Source of the DNA: Pseudomonadota bacterium | GTDB lineage: Bacteria > Pseudomonadota > Gammaproteobacteria > Steroidobacterales > Steroidobacteraceae | Assembly: GCA_023417315.1 (NCBI GenBank) | Contig: JAEZFW010000085.1 | Location: 68,136 to 132,135, forward strand | Length of the DNA stretch: 64,000 nt | Direction of reading: 5' to 3' | In this document: in pieces, positions 52,073-59,254 of the stretch | How positions within the stretch are numbered: the stretch's first letter is position 1 | Layout of the letters: the number at the start of each line of letters is the position of its first letter | The notes under the pieces: model-generated | What the model saw: only the letters and a program-made list of their open reading frames with translations | Told to the model about the DNA's origin: nothing | Database searches by the model: none | Program-made: the position numbers and the translations under genes

Positions 52073-52897
52073 ATGGTCACAGCAGCAGCATCTGCGCCGC
52101 GTCGATTCCAATACCCGAGCGAATTCTTCGTCACGCTATTCGCGCTCATCGTCACTGTCGTGTCCGTTCACGCGCTTTACGTCGCGTGGATCCGGCCGGC
52201 CGGTACGGAAATCATCGCAGCCGAACAAGCCCGCATGCGCGCCGATCCCGATTACGTGCCGACCCGCTCGGTGTTCCTGGTCATCAAGGACTTCGAGCAA
52301 GAGGCAGAGATCATCCACTTCGTGTGGGCGATGCTGATCATCGGTTACAAGGCGTTGCTCGTGCGGCGTGAGCGCAAGATGCTCGAGCGCGAGCTCATCA
52401 CGGTTCCCGAAGGCATCAAGGTCTTGCCCGAGGATGCCAAGGATTACGCGCGGCAGCTGGAAGCGTTGCCCGAGGAACAGAAATCGTCCCTGGTCGTGCG
52501 CGCGCTGCAACGGACCCTCGATCGCTTCGCGGCGACTCGCAGCATCCGCGATTCAGCAGAAACCTCCCGAGCGGTCTGCGATACCGAAGCCGATCGTCTC
52601 GATTCGGGCCTTGCGATGATCCGCTACATCGCATGGGCCATTCCCGCGATCGGATTCATCGGGACCGTCCGGCACATCGGCGATGCGCTCCTGCAAGCGC
52701 ACAAGGCAGTCACCGGCGATATCACCGGTGTTACTTCGGACCTTGGCATCGCTTTCAACGCGACGTTCGTCGCACTGTTGCTGACGATCATCCTGATGTT
52801 CTTCCTGCACCAACTGCAGCAATCGCAAGAGCAGTTCGTGCACGACACCGATCACTGGATCGATCAGCATTTGATCAGGCATATGCAAGTGCGTTGA
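52073..52897 (+). CDS. MotA/TolQ/ExbB-family proton-channel protein
   Basis: A 274-aa inner-membrane protein. Helices: about 20-40 (FVTLFALIVTVVSVHALYVAW), about 82-96 (IIHFVWAMLIIGYKAL), then a cytoplasmic helical stretch, and the diagnostic pair about 182-200 (GLAMIRYIAWAIPAIGFIGTVRHIGDAL) and about 223-245 (GIAFNATFVALLLTIILMFFL), which match the TolQ/ExbB core including the small-residue/Thr helix. It would form the pentameric ring of a proton-driven motor. No classic ExbD/TolR/MotB gene is near; the two vWA proteins downstream carry a candidate partner helix. Confidence 0.88.
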   Translation: MVTAAASAPRRFQYPSEFFVTLFALIVTVVSVHALYVAWIRPAGTEIIAAEQARMRADPDYVPTRSVFLVIKDFEQEAEIIHFVWAMLIIGYKALLVRRERKMLERELITVPEGIKVLPEDAKDYARQLEALPEEQKSSLVVRALQRTLDRFAATRSIRDSAETSRAVCDTEADRLDSGLAMIRYIAWAIPAIGFIGTVRHIGDALLQAHKAVTGDITGVTSDLGIAFNATFVALLLTIILMFFLHQLQQSQEQFVHDTDHWIDQHLIRHMQVR

Positions 52898-52912
52898 GCG
52901 CAGCTCAGCGTA

Positions 52913-53035
52913 CGTGATGGAGGTGATGTAAGTGATGAAGGTGATGAACGCCAGAGTGGGCGAGATGATGAGCGCCACGGCGGCCTTCTGTTTCTGACCT
53001 ATATCACCTGCGTCACTTACATCACCTCCATCACG
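52913..53035. repeat. Inverted tandem-repeat element K (GTGATGG arms)
   Basis: Left arm 52913-52950 holds GTGATGGAG, GTGATGTAA, GTGATGAAG and GTGATGAAC units. Right arm 52999-53035 carries the complementary TCACCT, TCACTTA and TCACCTCCA units. The spacer is about 48 bp. It sits between the channel gene and the FHA gene, inside the cluster. Confidence 0.75.
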
Positions 53036-53043
53036 CCACTCCC

Positions 53044-54444
53044 ATGCTTTCACTCGAGCTTCTCGATTCCGGTCTCCTCCTCGCGCAGCGGCGCGACAAT
53101 GCTGTTTCGATCGTTGATGAGGCGCCTGGAGTTGCGATTCTCGAAGATCAAGCGACGATTACGGGCGTCGAAGCTGCACGCCGCGTGCGGTTGAAGCCGC
53201 TGCTCGCGCAGACGAATTACTGGCGCGCGCTCAGCACTGCGCCGCTCACGCGCCCGTCGCGACTGATTCAGACGACCGCGGATTTGGCATACGCGCAAGC
53301 GGAGTCGCTGCTTCGCTCGCGCAACGATGGCGAAGGCGTGCTGCTCGCAGTTCCCGCCGGCTACAGTCGTGAGCAACTCGGGCTCATGCTCGGCATCATC
53401 AACGAGACCGGCGTATCGGTTGCGGGCCTCGTGGATGCAGCGCTCGCAGCGTGCAGTCTCGAGGCGGCACCTGCGCGTGTGCTGCACCTGGATCTCGAGT
53501 TGCACCAAGCGCTGCTCACCGTGCTCGAGTACTCGGGGGGCGAGCGAGCTGGCCTCAAGCGCAGCCGATACGAGATCGTTCTGCAACATGGGCTGTTCGC
53601 GATTCAACAGACGTGGATGCATTTCATTGCGGAGCATTTCGTTCGTAAGACGCGCTTCGACCCGTTGCATGAAGCTGCGAGCGAGCAGCGCCTGCTCGAT
53701 CTGCTGCCGGGTTGGCTCGATTCGCTGAGCCATGAAGAGCGCATCGTGCTGTCGCTGAGCTTCGGGGAGCGTGCACTCGAGGTGGAGCTCGATCGTTCAC
53801 AGTTCATCGCGGCCGCCGAGGCCCATTACGCTGATTTGCAGCGGTTAGTGCAAAGCGCGCGCGTCGCGGGGATGCCGATCGAGTTGCGGGTGTCGCAACG
53901 AGTCGCTGCATTGCCGGGCTTGCTAGACCGGCTGCGATCCTTGCGCGATTGCGAAGTGCAGGTGCTCGAGCGCGGCGCAGCCGCACTCGGTGCCCTTCAG
54001 AATGAAGCCGCCATACGTCGTCCAGTCGAGTCGCTTGCGCTCGTATATCACTTGCCGATCGCGGCAGCTGCGCACGATGCATCGCAGGTGCGGGAGATTG
54101 AGTCGACTCCTGCACCGCTGCGTCCGACTCACGTGCTTTTTCAAGGTCGAGCCTGGCGCATCACGGATGTACCGCTCGTGATCGGCTGGTCGGTCGAACG
54201 AGCTGCCCGCGCGCTCACGCTCCCGACTGCCGAGCCTGGAATCTCGCGGTCGCATTGCACTGTCCTGCGCCGAAACGGCTCGGTGCTCGTGGAGGATCAC
54301 AGCACTTACGGTTCGTACGTAAACGATGAACGAGTGTCAGGACGTACCACACTCACAGTCGGCGATCGGTTGCGCCTGGGCGCCCCGGGTGTGACGCTCG
54401 AGTTGATTCAGATGGTGAGCGACGATGGCGCGCCGCAAGACTGA
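53044..54444 (+). CDS. ASKHA (Hsp70/actin-like) plus C-terminal FHA protein
   Basis: A 466-aa soluble protein. The first about 340 residues resemble an actin/Hsp70-fold domain (opening LELLDSGLLLAQ, GVLLAVPAGYSREQLGLMLGIINETGVSVAGLVDAALAA, RVLHLDLELHQALLTVLE), but the canonical phosphate loops are degenerate, so ATPase activity is doubtful. The last about 90 residues are an FHA domain (GISRSHCTVLRRNGSVLVEDHSTYGSYVNDERV) with the phospho-threonine-binding Arg, Ser-His and Asn. It should recognise proteins phosphorylated by the cluster kinase. It overlaps the next gene by 20 bases. Confidence 0.8.
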   Translation: MLSLELLDSGLLLAQRRDNAVSIVDEAPGVAILEDQATITGVEAARRVRLKPLLAQTNYWRALSTAPLTRPSRLIQTTADLAYAQAESLLRSRNDGEGVLLAVPAGYSREQLGLMLGIINETGVSVAGLVDAALAACSLEAAPARVLHLDLELHQALLTVLEYSGGERAGLKRSRYEIVLQHGLFAIQQTWMHFIAEHFVRKTRFDPLHEAASEQRLLDLLPGWLDSLSHEERIVLSLSFGERALEVELDRSQFIAAAEAHYADLQRLVQSARVAGMPIELRVSQRVAALPGLLDRLRSLRDCEVQVLERGAAALGALQNEAAIRRPVESLALVYHLPIAAAAHDASQVREIESTPAPLRPTHVLFQGRAWRITDVPLVIGWSVERAARALTLPTAEPGISRSHCTVLRRNGSVLVEDHSTYGSYVNDERVSGRTTLTVGDRLRLGAPGVTLELIQMVSDDGAPQD

Positions 54445-55519
54445 AGTTTTCAGCATGTCCTTTCTGGACTGCATTACCTGCGCGTTCGGGTCGGTCGTGC
54501 TCGTCTATACGCTCATCAACGCGCAAGGTGGACTGCGGCGCAAGACCGAATCGCAAGCGATCATGGCTGAAGTGTCCAAGATGGAGGAGCAAGTCCTCGA
54601 GGGATACCAGCGCCTCGTGATGTTGCGCAATTCGATGATCGAGACCGAGACCGAACAAGTGCGCACCGAGGGAATGGGAACTCGCGTCATAGATGAAACC
54701 GAACGCCTAAAGGTGGAGCTCGCGGATGCGGACAAAGAGACGCTGTCGCGCCGTGAGGCGATCGAGCGCTTGAAAGCCGATCTCAAATCTCTCGAAGAAG
54801 GGGCTCGCCGACTGGAGGGCGCGACTGAGGACGCGAGTGCCACGGGCACGCGCGTGCGCGGCTTCGTCGGCCAAGGCGATCGCCAGTATCTCACTGGCCT
54901 GCGGGTCGGCGGCGATCGCATCGTGCTGCTCGTCGATGTCTCTGCAAGCATGCTGGACGACACGGTCGTCAACGTTCTGCGTATGCGTAATATGTCCGAC
55001 GCACACAAGCTGCTCTCGGAGAAGTGGCGGCGCACGATCTCGACAGTCGAATGGCTGGCCGCGCAGATCCCGCTCGAAAGTCAGTTCCAAATCTATGCTT
55101 TCAATACGAAGGCATGGGCGCTGGTCAACGGCTCCGAAGGCAAATGGTTGAAGACGAATGATCCCAACGCGCTCGGGGATGCCATCAACAACCTGCGCAA
55201 GACGATTCCTCAGGATGGCACGAGCATCGAGAACGTCTTCGTCGCGATGAGCACGCTCAATCCGAAGCCGGACAATGTGATCATGATCACCGACGGCTTG
55301 CCGACGCAGGGCCCCAATCCACCGATGATTCGCAAGACGATCGATGGCGATGATCGACTCAAGCTGTTCGATCGCGCGTTCGCGAAGTACCCACGCGATG
55401 TGCCGCTCAATGTGATTCTGATGCCGATGGAAGGCGACCCTTCAGCCCCCGCGGCGTTCTGGCTCGCAGCGCGCACGACAGGAGGCTCATTCATGAGCCC
55501 GTCGAAGGATTGGCCATGA
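54425..55519 (+). CDS. Single-pass vWA protein 1 with Asp-bearing TM helix
   Basis: A 364-aa protein. Short basic N-terminus (MARRKTEVF), a membrane helix starting SFLDCITCAFGSVVLVY with Asp15 near its start, then a coiled coil (about 42-130) and a von Willebrand A domain (about 155-360) with an intact MIDAS (LLVDVSASM, later TDGLP). By the positive-inside rule, coiled coil and vWA face the periplasm. The helix resembles the proton-carrying helix of MotB/ExbD. The ATG lies within the end of the FHA gene. Confidence 0.85.
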   Translation: MARRKTEVFSMSFLDCITCAFGSVVLVYTLINAQGGLRRKTESQAIMAEVSKMEEQVLEGYQRLVMLRNSMIETETEQVRTEGMGTRVIDETERLKVELADADKETLSRREAIERLKADLKSLEEGARRLEGATEDASATGTRVRGFVGQGDRQYLTGLRVGGDRIVLLVDVSASMLDDTVVNVLRMRNMSDAHKLLSEKWRRTISTVEWLAAQIPLESQFQIYAFNTKAWALVNGSEGKWLKTNDPNALGDAINNLRKTIPQDGTSIENVFVAMSTLNPKPDNVIMITDGLPTQGPNPPMIRKTIDGDDRLKLFDRAFAKYPRDVPLNVILMPMEGDPSAPAAFWLAARTTGGSFMSPSKDWP

Positions 55520-55528
55520 GGAGAGAAG

Positions 55529-55617
55529 CGGATAGGGGATGGAGGATAGGGGATAGTCGGAACGCATGGTTACGCGCATCTGGCTACAACCTACAGCCTA
55601 CAGCCTACAGCCTACCT
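55529..55617. repeat. Chimeric tandem-repeat element L (GGGGATA left, CTACAGC right)
   Basis: Left arm 55529-55560 has GGGGATA-type units. Right arm 55580-55617 has four CTACAGC/CTACAAC units. Unlike the other elements the two arms are not complementary. It lies between the two vWA genes. Confidence 0.65.
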
Positions 55618-55627
55618 GGAGGGCGCG

Positions 55628-56704
55628 ATGGCTCGTAGACTCAAGCGCCGCGAAACCGAGATCTTCAGCATCTCGTTTCTCGACTGCATCACCTGCGGCT
55701 TGGGCTCCGTCGTGCTACTGCTCGTGCTGAGCGATATGCGTTCGCCGGAGATCGAGCAGGACCGCGAAGAGATGCAGGCGCAGCTTCTCAAGCTTCAAGA
55801 CGAGCTCGTGGACATCGCGGGGCAAAGCGAGATCCTGAATCGCGATTTGACGGCGAAGCAGGAACAGTTATCGGAAACGAAGCAGCGTATCGCGCGCTTG
55901 CAGGGAGATTTGAGCGACATTCGCGGCAAGTTCGCGGCCTCGAAACAGGAGGCCGATGTCGCCAATCAACTCGAAGGGCGACTCGCATCCGCGCAGCAAT
56001 CGTTGACGGAAGAGATGAAGCGGCTGCTCGGTCAGGGCTTCCGGCGCAAGCGAGATGATGCAATCGGCGGCATTCCGGTCGATAGCGAATACATCATTTT
56101 CATCATCGATACCTCGGGCAGCATGTTCAACTATGTGTGGCCGATCATGCTCGAGAAGGTCGAGGAAACCCTCAACGTGTATCCCAAGGTGAAGGGTTTC
56201 CAGGTCATGAACGATGAAGGCACGTACATGTTTCCGGGATATCGCGGCAAGTGGATTCCCGATACGCCGGCGCAGCGTCGGACGGTGATCGATCGGCTGC
56301 GCACCTGGAATGCGTTCTCGAACTCAAGCCCCATCGAGGGCATCGTCGAAGCGATCCGTACGTATTACTCGAAGGACAAGAGAATCAGCTTGTACGTGTT
56401 CGGCGATGAGTTCACCGGCTCTTCGATCGATTCGGTGGTGAAAGGCGTCGATCTCATCAATCGGGAGGACTCGACCGGCGATCGCCGAGTCCGCATCCAT
56501 GCGATCGGCTTCCCCGTCCGACCCGATGCGCCGCAATATACGAGCGTTCGATTTGCGACGCTGATGCGCATCCTGTGTCAGCGCAACGGCGGATCGTTCG
56601 TCGGCCTGGATGATCCGGATCGCGGACGTCGTCCAACGTTTAGAATCGGCGATGCGAACACACCAGTAGTAGAACGCGCGACGAAGCGACCGAGGTCATC
56701 GTGA
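55628..56704 (+). CDS. Single-pass vWA protein 2 with Asp-bearing TM helix
   Basis: A 358-aa paralogue of the preceding gene: basic N-terminus (MARRLKRRETEIF), helix SISFLDCITCGLGSVVLLLVL with Asp19, coiled coil (about 40-125) and a vWA domain (about 155-340) with MIDAS (FIIDTSGSM). The N-terminal helix is nearly identical to that of vWA protein 1, while the vWA part is very different, which suggests a hetero-oligomer. Its stop overlaps the GTG start of the next gene. Confidence 0.85.
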   Translation: MARRLKRRETEIFSISFLDCITCGLGSVVLLLVLSDMRSPEIEQDREEMQAQLLKLQDELVDIAGQSEILNRDLTAKQEQLSETKQRIARLQGDLSDIRGKFAASKQEADVANQLEGRLASAQQSLTEEMKRLLGQGFRRKRDDAIGGIPVDSEYIIFIIDTSGSMFNYVWPIMLEKVEETLNVYPKVKGFQVMNDEGTYMFPGYRGKWIPDTPAQRRTVIDRLRTWNAFSNSSPIEGIVEAIRTYYSKDKRISLYVFGDEFTGSSIDSVVKGVDLINREDSTGDRRVRIHAIGFPVRPDAPQYTSVRFATLMRILCQRNGGSFVGLDDPDRGRRPTFRIGDANTPVVERATKRPRSS

Positions 56705-57630
56705 ACGTGCACAGACGAAACTCTTCGCGCGCGCTCATGCGCGCGCAGCGCGACGCTCGCATCGCGCACGCAAGCTTCATGTTCCTCATTGTCGGTCTGC
56801 TCGTCTTCCTCGCAGGCTGCGGTCCGGTGCAGCTGGTGGCGACGGCAAGAATCCCTCAACCGCTCGTCGTGAAGATTCCCGTTGCAGTCGCGCTCTTCCT
56901 GCCCCCTGAGTTCCTTCAGTACGTTCACAAGGAGGAGCGTTGGGGCACGGATTGGAATATCGACATCGGAAAGGCGCAGACGGACGCGATCTCGGGTCTG
57001 ATGAGTTCGATGTTCGAGCGCGTCGTCGCGGTCGACAGCTTGAATGCCGGCTCTCAATTGGGAGAGTCGGTCGCGGCGATTCTCGAGCCGAGCGTCGAGG
57101 AGTACGCGTTCGTCACGCCGCGAGATGCGGGTTCGCCGTTCTACGCGGTGAGCATCAAGTACCGCGTCAATGTGTATCTGCCCGACGGCAAGCTCGCCGA
57201 CTCCTGGGGCTTCACGGGCTACGGGACAGCGCCTGCCGGAGGCTTGTCGAACACCGAACCGCTCGAGAACGCAACCGCACTTGCGATGCGCGATGCCGGC
57301 GCCAAGCTCGCCGTGGAATTTCGCGACCAAGCGATCGTACGAGGCCTGCTACCGGGAGCAGCGAGTGCTGACGATCCAGCCGCATCAGGCGCGGGTGACT
57401 CGGCAAGTGAGCCGGAGCTCGAGGCTGACCCCTCGACGGGCGGCGCAAGCGATCCTATGACGCCCGCGCCGGAAGAGTCGACGAACGAAACGGAAGCGAG
57501 TCCGCCGCAGGATGAATCCAGCGAGCCGGAAAACGAGCAGGAGGAGCAGTCGGACAGGCAGCGCGAACTTCCGGATCCCGAGGCGTTCGCGTTCAGGAAG
57601 GCTCCTCGGGCGCACGCGGCAGCTTCTTGA
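56701..57630 (+). CDS. Lipoprotein closing the envelope cluster
   Basis: A 309-aa lipoprotein starting at a GTG that overlaps the preceding stop (GTGA). After an unusually long N-region the signal helix ends in the lipobox FLAGC. A folded domain (about 45-220; VAVALFLPPEFLQYVHKEE, IDIGKAQTDAISGLMSSMFERVVAV) precedes an acidic Pro/Glu/Ser-rich tail. Similar lipoproteins with a P-P-E-F motif exist but have no assigned role that I know. Its last 38 bases overlap the convergent TPR-TonB gene. Confidence 0.8.
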   Translation: MNVHRRNSSRALMRAQRDARIAHASFMFLIVGLLVFLAGCGPVQLVATARIPQPLVVKIPVAVALFLPPEFLQYVHKEERWGTDWNIDIGKAQTDAISGLMSSMFERVVAVDSLNAGSQLGESVAAILEPSVEEYAFVTPRDAGSPFYAVSIKYRVNVYLPDGKLADSWGFTGYGTAPAGGLSNTEPLENATALAMRDAGAKLAVEFRDQAIVRGLLPGAASADDPAASGAGDSASEPELEADPSTGGASDPMTPAPEESTNETEASPPQDESSEPENEQEEQSDRQRELPDPEAFAFRKAPRAHAAAS

Positions 57631-58972
57631 CTCGATAGACCTCGCGGAAGCTCATCGCGGCAGTTTCCACCGGTTCTCCATCCACGAACTTCGGGCGGAA
57701 GCGCGCCTCGCCCATCGCGCTGACGATTTCGGTGACATGACGAGCATGCGTGTTCGAGTCCTTGACTGAAACGTTCGCCACGTCGCCTTCCGAGGTCACC
57801 GTGAACTCCATCTGCACGTACGCATTTTCGCTCTGATCGACCATCATGCGATTGCCGCGCGCGATCACGCTTGGTACAGGGAAATACACTCGTACGGGAA
57901 AGGCCAAGGGATCGGGCACGCTATTCGGGCTTGTCGTTTTCAGCTTTGAATAGGCCTGCGCCGCCTCGCGGTAGTACTTGAGCGCCTTCTTCGTATCCTC
58001 CTTGAACTGATACCAGTCCCCTAGGTCGAGGAGCGTCTGTAGCAGGAGCTCCTCCGGCGGGTCTGGCTGTTTTTCCACAATATCGAGCGCGCGGTGCAGT
58101 GCCCGCTGTCCCTCCGTATCGATGTAGCGCGGGTTTTCCTTTCGCGGCAGCATCGGAGTGCTCTCCAGCGTCTGCGCGGTGTAGGGATCGATGTAGCCTG
58201 CGGCGTCAAACTCGAATTCCTGAGGATAGCTTGCCGCCAGGCGACGAAGCGGCAGCACGATCGCGACATCTTTCTTGCCGAGCTTGTCCTCGACGAGGCG
58301 AATCGCGTCGCGGTAGTGTCGGCGCGCCACATCGAAGTTTCCGACCTCGGCATGCCAATCGCCGACTTGGCACATGAGCGGGACGATCTTAGGATCGTCG
58401 GGACCGAACTTGCGTTCGCCGACCTGTAGCATGTACTTGACGTGTCGTTCGGCGACGAGCGGCTGGCCCGTGTAGGTGAGGCTGTTCGCGAGCTGCTTCA
58501 GAATGGATTGCTGATCTTGGTGAAATAAGCCGTTCGTTCGGTGCGAGATGAGGAGCGCCCGATCCAGGTACGGGATTGCTTCCGTATGTCGGCTGCCCGC
58601 TGCTAACGTGAATCCAAGTCCGCGTAACGGACTCAAGGTATGCCGACTCGCCGGGCCCTCGGCATGCTCGATGAGCTCGAGCGCCTCCTTGAATGAAGCT
58701 TCGGCGCCGCTCAGGTCGGCATTACGCAGCTGTGCATTACCAAGCAGCGAGAGGGCATCGGCCAAGGGAAGCACCTTTCCTTGCTTGCGAGCATCAGCCA
58801 CCAGCGCTTGTGCAGCCTGTACAGCAGCGCTCCAATCCTTGTCGTCGAATCGAGACCAGTACTCTTGTTTTGCAGATGCGGTCGGGGCGAGCTCCGGGTC
58901 ATCTGCACTGAAGGCGAGCGGCGTGGTCAACAGACAAACCGCAAAGCACGCAGACTTGATGCGATGGGCCAT
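57593..58972 (-). CDS. Exported TPR protein with TonB C-terminal domain
   Basis: A 459-aa protein: signal peptide (ACFAVCLLTTPLAFSAD), about seven tetratricopeptide-like repeats (about 30-330; KDWSAAVQAAQALVADARKQG, ADLSGAEASFKEALELIEHAEG, GNFDVARRHYRDAIRLVEDKLG), then a TonB_C-like domain (about 365-450; VQMEFTVTSEGDVANVSVKDSN, ARFRPKFVDGEPVETAAM). It has no N-terminal membrane anchor like true TonB, so it is a periplasmic scaffold rather than an energy transducer. It overlaps the cluster's last gene tail to tail. Confidence 0.82.
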   Translation of the reverse strand: MAHRIKSACFAVCLLTTPLAFSADDPELAPTASAKQEYWSRFDDKDWSAAVQAAQALVADARKQGKVLPLADALSLLGNAQLRNADLSGAEASFKEALELIEHAEGPASRHTLSPLRGLGFTLAAGSRHTEAIPYLDRALLISHRTNGLFHQDQQSILKQLANSLTYTGQPLVAERHVKYMLQVGERKFGPDDPKIVPLMCQVGDWHAEVGNFDVARRHYRDAIRLVEDKLGKKDVAIVLPLRRLAASYPQEFEFDAAGYIDPYTAQTLESTPMLPRKENPRYIDTEGQRALHRALDIVEKQPDPPEELLLQTLLDLGDWYQFKEDTKKALKYYREAAQAYSKLKTTSPNSVPDPLAFPVRVYFPVPSVIARGNRMMVDQSENAYVQMEFTVTSEGDVANVSVKDSNTHARHVTEIVSAMGEARFRPKFVDGEPVETAAMSFREVYRVKKLPRAPEEPS

Positions 58973-59171
58973 ATTCGCAGGACACTCGGTAATTTGGATT
59001 CACTCGGTATCCGTCCCATGCCGCATGGACGAACCGTGCGGGTCCATCCCAAGGCTATTCCGTAGCACTCTGTGACACAAGACGAATTGCTCCTCATCTT
59101 TTCCATGTGGAAGCTGTGACACACAATTGGAGTCAGGTTGCGATAATCAGCCTGAAAGCGCGCACGCCGGT

Positions 59172-59198
59172 GGAACCCTAAGACCGCGAGCGGGCGTT
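59172..59198 (+). promoter_or_regulatory. EcfG-like promoter with an 18-base spacer before treS
   Basis: GGAAC at 59172-59176 and CGTT at 59195-59198 are both exact, but the spacer of 18 exceeds the usual 16-17. It lies 57 bases upstream of treS. Trehalose genes are common GSR targets, so it is worth noting. Confidence 0.3.
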
Positions 59199-59254
59199 TA
59201 CTTCCGATCGGATCCGATGCGGCGCAGACTTGCTGTGCGCAACCCGAAAGCACC

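Noticed and set aside
42653..57630. Anti-phage Zorya-like system as an explanation of the channel gene
   Set aside because: No ZorB-type OmpA-domain protein, helicase or nuclease is present; the lipoproteins and PEGA/FGE parts point to an envelope role.
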